Below are positions 59,473 through 64,000 of a stretch of 64,000 nucleotides of DNA, in pieces; the stretch's first letter is position 1; each line of letters begins with the position of its first letter. The position numbers were made by a program, and so were the translations under genes. The stretch covers positions 100,081 through 164,080 of the forward strand of contig NZ_JAAGNZ010000005.1 in NCBI RefSeq assembly GCF_010747415.1, given 5' to 3'. Source of the DNA: Spirosoma agri. GTDB lineage: Bacteria; Bacteroidota; Bacteroidia; Cytophagales; Spirosomataceae. The notes under the pieces were generated by a model. The model did not search any database. It was not told where the DNA came from and saw only the letters and a program-made list of their open reading frames with translations.

Positions 59473-62400
59473 CTACTCGTCCCAGCTTCGTATGATCCGA
59501 CTGCCACTTTCAGTGGCCTCAGCGCGAATAAAACTGTCCACTTCCTGCTGAAGCTCCTCGACGTGCGAAATAATACCGACTACCCGATTTTCGGAACGTA
59601 GGGCTTTCAGGGTTTTAAAGACGGTTTGAAGCGCGTCTTTATCCAGCGTTCCAAATCCCTCATCCAGAAAGAACAAATTCTGTTTAGCCTTCGTCAGATG
59701 CTGAATGTTGTCCGACAGCGCCAGGGCGAGCGATAACGCAGCCTGGAACGTCTGCCCACCCGAGAGTGTCTTAACGCTTCGAACCTCGCCCCCGTTGAGG
59801 TAATCGCGCACCTGAAAGCTGTTCTTATCATCCAATTCCAGCTTCAACTGGTTGTTGGTCAGCTTGAAGAAACGCTCATTGGCCGATTCGCAGAGATTGC
59901 GGAGGTAAACCGACGAAACGTAATTGACAAAACCCTGCGCCCGGAACAGTTCGTCCATCTTCTTCAAATCCTGCCGTCGAAGATCCAGTTCGTCATAGCG
60001 TTTCTGGTGTTCCTGTTTCTGCTGCCATTGTGCTTCCAGCGTAGTTAATACCGTAGTAGCCCGACCGTGGTCTTTGTTGAGCTCGTCTTTCTGGGCATGC
60101 AACGTGGTCAGCTGTCGTTGAATGGCCGCTAATGCCGCCGGGTCGAAGGGATGTTCTGCCAGTTCCGTTTCCAGCGTTTCGACCTGTTGCTGTAGACCAC
60201 TGCGTTTTTCGTTGTACTCCTTGATTCGCTGTTTTTCCTGACGCACATCCAAGGCCGATCCTAGGATACGGGTCACCTGTTCGCGAATCAGCCCCTGCTT
60301 CGTAAGGTTATTGTCAATCGTATTGTCTAACGTCTGGATGTCCTTGGCAATGTCGGCCAGTTGATTGGCTAGTTCCTGAAGTTGGGCCTCCGTGGCCGCC
60401 ACTTCTTTCTCGGCGTTTCCCTTCTGCTTATCGGCATCGTCAAAATTGAGCTTTGTCTGGTCATACGACCGGGTCAGTGATTTGCGCAGACCGTCAATCT
60501 GATTCAAGTCCCAGGCGTTCACTTCGTCAAGCCGGAAATGTTCCAGTGATTCGATGTCACGCTTCAGCTGACCATTTAATCCCGCGATGGCGTTATCGGC
60601 TTCCGCCACTTTTTTCGCTACTGTGTTATAGGTCGCTTCGGTTTCTTCGATGAGTTTTTCCAGTTCCCGAACGGCTTTCTGCGCAGCCTGAAGCTTTTGT
60701 TGTCCATCGCTTTCCTGTTTGATAGCCTGTACGATTTGCCCCTCCTGCTCTTTGGAGAACTCCGGCCAGACAAACGTATCCTCATGTTCAGTAAGTTGCT
60801 GAACTACCCCGGCTCGTTCCTGCATCAGCCGCTTCCCGTTAGTTAGTTCACCGCGTAGCTGCGTTGTGAGTTCCTTAATGGTCAGTTGAAGGGTAGTTGT
60901 CTCTTCAATGCGTTGCTTGACTTTTTGCAAAGCCGCCCGGCTTCGTTCCAGATCGTCCGCTTCGGCATTGCCTCTGTGTCGGGCTGGATGATGGTCTGAG
61001 CCGCAAAGGGGACAGGGCTTACCTTCAGTCAGGGTGTCAGCATACTTTCGTAGTTCATCCTGGACCAACATCTGCCGGTGTTTTGTGTCCCGCTCTTCGC
61101 GAATAACTTTCAGCTGCGAAAGGGCCTCGTCAATCTGGTCAGGTAGCACCTTCAGTGCCAACTGAGTCCATTCGGATTTAAATCCGACTAAGGCTTCGTC
61201 TTTACGCTGCTTGAGTTGCTCAAGGGTCAAATCATAGTTGTCCAGCGCCGTTTGTAGGTCGTCAGCCTGTTTCTTTAGCGGTTTATAGGCCGTAAACCAG
61301 TTTTGCACCTTATACAATCGTTCGAGATTTGAGGTTTGCCCGAGGGCCGTGTCGAGAACAAGTTGTTGCTGCGTACGATCTGTCTTGTAACGGTCGAGTT
61401 GACTGGTTTGCTGATTGAGCTGTGTTGTCAACGAATCTCGGTTACGTAGTTGGAGGCTGATCGATTGCTGCACCGTTCTTATCGTCTGAACCGTATCTAA
61501 CTCATCGATCTTTTGCTGTAGTTCGTTGCGTGTCTCGTATGCCTGTTTGGCTGCCTCATAGACACCCTGCAAACTAGCCAGCCGCTTCGTTATTGCACCA
61601 AGCTGCTGGTTGGCGGTACGTTCGGCCTCGGTCAGTGTTGATTGCTTACGGATGAGTTTTTCCAGACTAGCAAGATCGGCCTGGAAAAGCAGTAGGCAAC
61701 TTTCGTAAATCGCTATATCACTCTCCAGCTGGCGGTATGCAGGTGCCTGCGTAAGCAACTGGCCAAGTTCCTGCTGAATGGTCATTAAAGTCTTGCTTCG
61801 GCTCTGGCTGTCGAGTAACCGCTTTTCGTCGGGGAGCAGCGCTTTAATTTCATCGTCTTTGCGCGTCAATAACGCTGAAATGTCCTTAATACTGACCCTG
61901 GCGAGATCGATCGCTTCCGGATTCACTGTTTCCAGTGGGGCCAGCAGACCACGTAACTCCGAAAGCTGTTCATCATTGGCTTTGCTCAAGCGCCCAACCC
62001 GACCGGCCAGATCGTACTGATCCAGCTTGAATAATCGGTTCATCATTTCTGTCCGCTCACGGGGACTGAGTTCCAGAAACTCCCGAAACTGGTTTTGGGG
62101 AATGATGATTGTTCGCTTGAAGTTGTCGTAATCCAGGCCTAAAATTTCCTTCGACAGCAGCGAAATCTCTTCTTTCTCGTTACCAATCGGTTTCCAGTCG
62201 CCTTCCTGATACATGAACATCCGGCGTTCGCCGGGGCCTATCTCATGATGCTTCTTGGGATGGCGTTTCGCTTCATAGATAAATTTATACAGGTTCTGGT
62301 CGGGCCCCGCCTGAAACTCAAAATCGATAAGCAAATGCTTTGATTTCAGATTCATCATATTGTACTGGCGGTTATCGCGGCTATTCAGGCGCTCTGTTTC

Positions 62401-62562
62401 GCCGTATAGGGCAAAGCTGATGGCTTCCAGTAGTGACGTTTTGCCGCTGCCTACTTTACCAAAAATGCCAAAAACGCTCGACTGAATTAATTGCCGGAAA
62501 TCAATTTCCTGTTTGTCCTGGTATGAATAGAGCCCTTGAATCGATAGTTTAATAGGTATCAT
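59473..62562 (-). CDS. sbcC: Exonuclease SbcC (SMC-like ATPase)
   Basis: 1029 aa. Walker A GKVGSGKTSLLEAI near residue 36, two long coiled-coil arms, and the zinc hook CPLCGSDHH near residue 514 at the tip; signature SGGQTFQAALSLALALS and Walker B FFLDEGFGTLD near the C-terminus. With SbcD it forms the nuclease that opens hairpins, cruciforms and protein-blocked DNA ends. It overlaps sbcD by 4 bases (ATGA), so both are translated from one message. Its targets are of interest here because this genome carries many long inverted repeats. Confidence 0.95.
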   Translation of the reverse strand: MIPIKLSIQGLYSYQDKQEIDFRQLIQSSVFGIFGKVGSGKTSLLEAISFALYGETERLNSRDNRQYNMMNLKSKHLLIDFEFQAGPDQNLYKFIYEAKRHPKKHHEIGPGERRMFMYQEGDWKPIGNEKEEISLLSKEILGLDYDNFKRTIIIPQNQFREFLELSPRERTEMMNRLFKLDQYDLAGRVGRLSKANDEQLSELRGLLAPLETVNPEAIDLARVSIKDISALLTRKDDEIKALLPDEKRLLDSQSRSKTLMTIQQELGQLLTQAPAYRQLESDIAIYESCLLLFQADLASLEKLIRKQSTLTEAERTANQQLGAITKRLASLQGVYEAAKQAYETRNELQQKIDELDTVQTIRTVQQSISLQLRNRDSLTTQLNQQTSQLDRYKTDRTQQQLVLDTALGQTSNLERLYKVQNWFTAYKPLKKQADDLQTALDNYDLTLEQLKQRKDEALVGFKSEWTQLALKVLPDQIDEALSQLKVIREERDTKHRQMLVQDELRKYADTLTEGKPCPLCGSDHHPARHRGNAEADDLERSRAALQKVKQRIEETTTLQLTIKELTTQLRGELTNGKRLMQERAGVVQQLTEHEDTFVWPEFSKEQEGQIVQAIKQESDGQQKLQAAQKAVRELEKLIEETEATYNTVAKKVAEADNAIAGLNGQLKRDIESLEHFRLDEVNAWDLNQIDGLRKSLTRSYDQTKLNFDDADKQKGNAEKEVAATEAQLQELANQLADIAKDIQTLDNTIDNNLTKQGLIREQVTRILGSALDVRQEKQRIKEYNEKRSGLQQQVETLETELAEHPFDPAALAAIQRQLTTLHAQKDELNKDHGRATTVLTTLEAQWQQKQEHQKRYDELDLRRQDLKKMDELFRAQGFVNYVSSVYLRNLCESANERFFKLTNNQLKLELDDKNSFQVRDYLNGGEVRSVKTLSGGQTFQAALSLALALSDNIQHLTKAKQNLFFLDEGFGTLDKDALQTVFKTLKALRSENRVVGIISHVEELQQEVDSFIRAEATESGSRIIRSWDE

Positions 62563-63785
62563 TCCGATTCGGTTGCTAAAATCTCTTTGAACAACTGCTG
62601 AAGCCGGTCGTTCGGCTCCTGTCCTTTGTTCTTGCTCTTAAAATAGTCGGCAAATAACGATTCCATACTTTGGGTCAGGTCGATGGCCTGAGTGGTTTCC
62701 TGTTCGGGCAATTCAATATCCCGAACGTCGGGAATAATGGTCACTAGCGATCCATGTGCCTGCTGAAGCTCACGCCGTTCTTCACTGGTCAGATACGTTG
62801 GCGTTTGTAACGTAATTTCGGCGTAGCAGTCAGGGTTCTCTTTAAGCCAGTCGACCGCTTCATCCACCCGTTTGAATCGGGGGCGTAACAGGCGTTTCCC
62901 TGTTTTCAACGGGATTGGTGTAATCGTTACGGCTTGTCCCGGTTCGGCATCGACCAAAACCACGTATTTCTGCTGGTCCGCTTCCGCAAAACTGTAGGCC
63001 AGGGGGCTACTGCTATAAACAACAGGACTAGGGCCACCGGCAATTTCCTGGTATCGATGCAAGTGGCCGAGAGCCGTGTACTGAACTTGCGGAGGAATCA
63101 TATCCGTGTAAACGACTGAGGCACCCCCAACCTGTAGAATACTCCGCTCATCGTCCGACTCTTCCGGTTGCTCGCCACCCCGTTTCATCACGAACAAATG
63201 GGCGATCAGAAGATTAATGCCTTTAGCGTCCATATAGGTGTCAGCCAATGTTGCCCAGTGGTGCTGGAGCTGTTGGCGAAGTTCATCACCAAAACTTGTC
63301 TGACCGAAATAGGACCGCATCCGCGCTTCATTAGCGTAGGGCGTAAGAATCAAGCGCACGGGCGCACCCTGCCCTGGTAACTTCAGTTCAATGAATCCCG
63401 GCGCAGAGCGAAGTAGCTTGGCTTCACAGCTTAGTGCGTAGGCGCGAACCTCCGTTTTAGGAAAACCCGCAAAGATAATGCCGCACTCGCGGCCAAAGTG
63501 ATCCTGCGCTTCTATCCGATCCGGATTGTCGTGGTTACCCGCAATAACTACCACGGGTCGGTTACCACCCGCCGTTAATTGCTTCAGTGTACTATATAAT
63601 AAGTCTTCTGCTCTAGGGTCGGGATTAAACGTATCAAACAGGTCGCCCGCTACAACGATTAGGTCAACTTGTTCGCGGTCGGCAATCGCAATGATTTCTT
63701 CTAATACGGTTTGCTGTTCCTGAAACCGCTGGAAATCCAGCAATCGCTTTCCCAAATGCCAATCTGCTGTGTGTAGTATTTTCAT
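62559..63785 (-). CDS. sbcD: Exonuclease SbcD
   Basis: 408 aa. Metallophosphoesterase motifs in order: ADWHLG (near 6-11), GDLFDT (near 45), GNHDN (near 83), LLIAHLF and GHLHRYQ; the capping domain follows (PLKTGKRLLRP, LTSEERRELQ). It is the manganese-dependent nuclease subunit of SbcCD. It is the first gene of the sbcD-sbcC operon. Confidence 0.95.
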   Translation of the reverse strand: MKILHTADWHLGKRLLDFQRFQEQQTVLEEIIAIADREQVDLIVVAGDLFDTFNPDPRAEDLLYSTLKQLTAGGNRPVVVIAGNHDNPDRIEAQDHFGRECGIIFAGFPKTEVRAYALSCEAKLLRSAPGFIELKLPGQGAPVRLILTPYANEARMRSYFGQTSFGDELRQQLQHHWATLADTYMDAKGINLLIAHLFVMKRGGEQPEESDDERSILQVGGASVVYTDMIPPQVQYTALGHLHRYQEIAGGPSPVVYSSSPLAYSFAEADQQKYVVLVDAEPGQAVTITPIPLKTGKRLLRPRFKRVDEAVDWLKENPDCYAEITLQTPTYLTSEERRELQQAHGSLVTIIPDVRDIELPEQETTQAIDLTQSMESLFADYFKSKNKGQEPNDRLQQLFKEILATESE

Positions 63786-64000
63786 CGATTTGTTGTTACA
63801 CGGGTCTATTCATCATAAATAGAAGGATGCAATATAATTCATCACGCCTTTAAAACGGGCAAAATGACCCTGGTTTGCGGTTTATTGGGTAATAAAGCGG
63901 GTTATAACTGGCTTTCGCTGGTGTTGTTTCAAAATATTTGAAAAATTATTTTGTTACGTAAGTAGTTGAGGGTTGGCGAGTTACCGACTCGTAGTCAATA
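63786..64000. other. Intergenic region at the right edge
   Basis: 215 bases upstream of sbcD. No ORF, RNA or exact promoter box is visible; 63930-63960 is AT-rich. Confidence 0.4.

Noticed and set aside
1..64000. Defence island, secondary-metabolite cluster, CRISPR or transposon
   Set aside because: I looked for transposases, cas genes, restriction or retron genes, synthases and repeat-spacer arrays and found none; a full domain search would be needed to exclude very diverged ones.

Overview
The window reads as a chromosomal segment from a member of the Bacteroidota, most likely a Cytophagales organism close to Spirosoma (inference). The evidence is: two TonB-dependent receptors with N-terminal carboxypeptidase-like regulatory domains, one beside a DUF4249 lipoprotein; many genes without a Shine-Dalgarno sequence but preceded by the Bacteroidota -7 box TAnnTTTG (two with a TTG box 20 bases upstream); DUF349, DUF4926 and one-cysteine DksA-like proteins; a GGGP synthase; and roughly 50% GC. 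I see no rRNA, tRNA, CRISPR array, transposase or prophage.

Layout. 1-6.7 kb: the N-terminal end of a secreted protein, an orphan ECF sigma factor, a YodC-like small protein, a polysaccharide-lyase-like lipoprotein, a small beta-barrel protein and a prolyl oligopeptidase. 7-14.8 kb: a secreted SGNH esterase with DUF11 repeats, a planctomycete-type cytochrome/DUF1549/DUF1553 protein paired with a DUF1501 protein, and a small hydrolase. 14.8-19.4 kb: gatC, an acyltransferase, purH and a flippase; two copies of a structured palindromic repeat bracket gatC and the acyltransferase gene. 19.4-28.5 kb: a DUF4249/TonB receptor pair, a TraB-like protein, uvrA, an MgtC-family protein and a beta-barrel protein. 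28.5-30.4 kb: a decayed polysaccharide O-acetylation locus. 30.9-41.5 kb: SMP-30 hydrolase, Psd, glutamate dehydrogenase, a DksA-like protein, two small membrane proteins, GGGP synthase, a TonB-domain protein, an AraC regulator, acyl-CoA dehydrogenase, a MaoC hydratase, a hydrolase and a TVP38 protein. 41.6-50.2 kb: a trans-sulfuration enzyme, a TonB receptor under a TPP riboswitch, a DUF4926 protein, a TPR protein, ribH, an aspartate kinase gene, serS and a Rof-like small protein. 50.3-63.8 kb: DUF349, ettA, a class IV aminotransferase, a KdsC-like phosphatase, an RsmF-like methyltransferase, a hydrolase, fabI, a PhoD-like phosphatase and sbcC/sbcD.

Most of the window is ordinary housekeeping, and I do not claim a complete new system. 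The parts that stand out are: two structured repeats (14785-14848 and 15988-16050) whose differences fall at positions outside the pairings; a TPP-riboswitch-controlled outer-membrane receptor standing apart from thiamine genes; an O-acetylation locus broken by a rearrangement plus one in-frame stop; an 89-base inverted-repeat element before ribH; tandem repeats in an AraC-gene promoter; and a GGGP synthase whose expected start lies inside the previous gene. Gene ends commonly carry very long perfect hairpins (up to 29 bp), most of them suited to two-way termination between converging genes.
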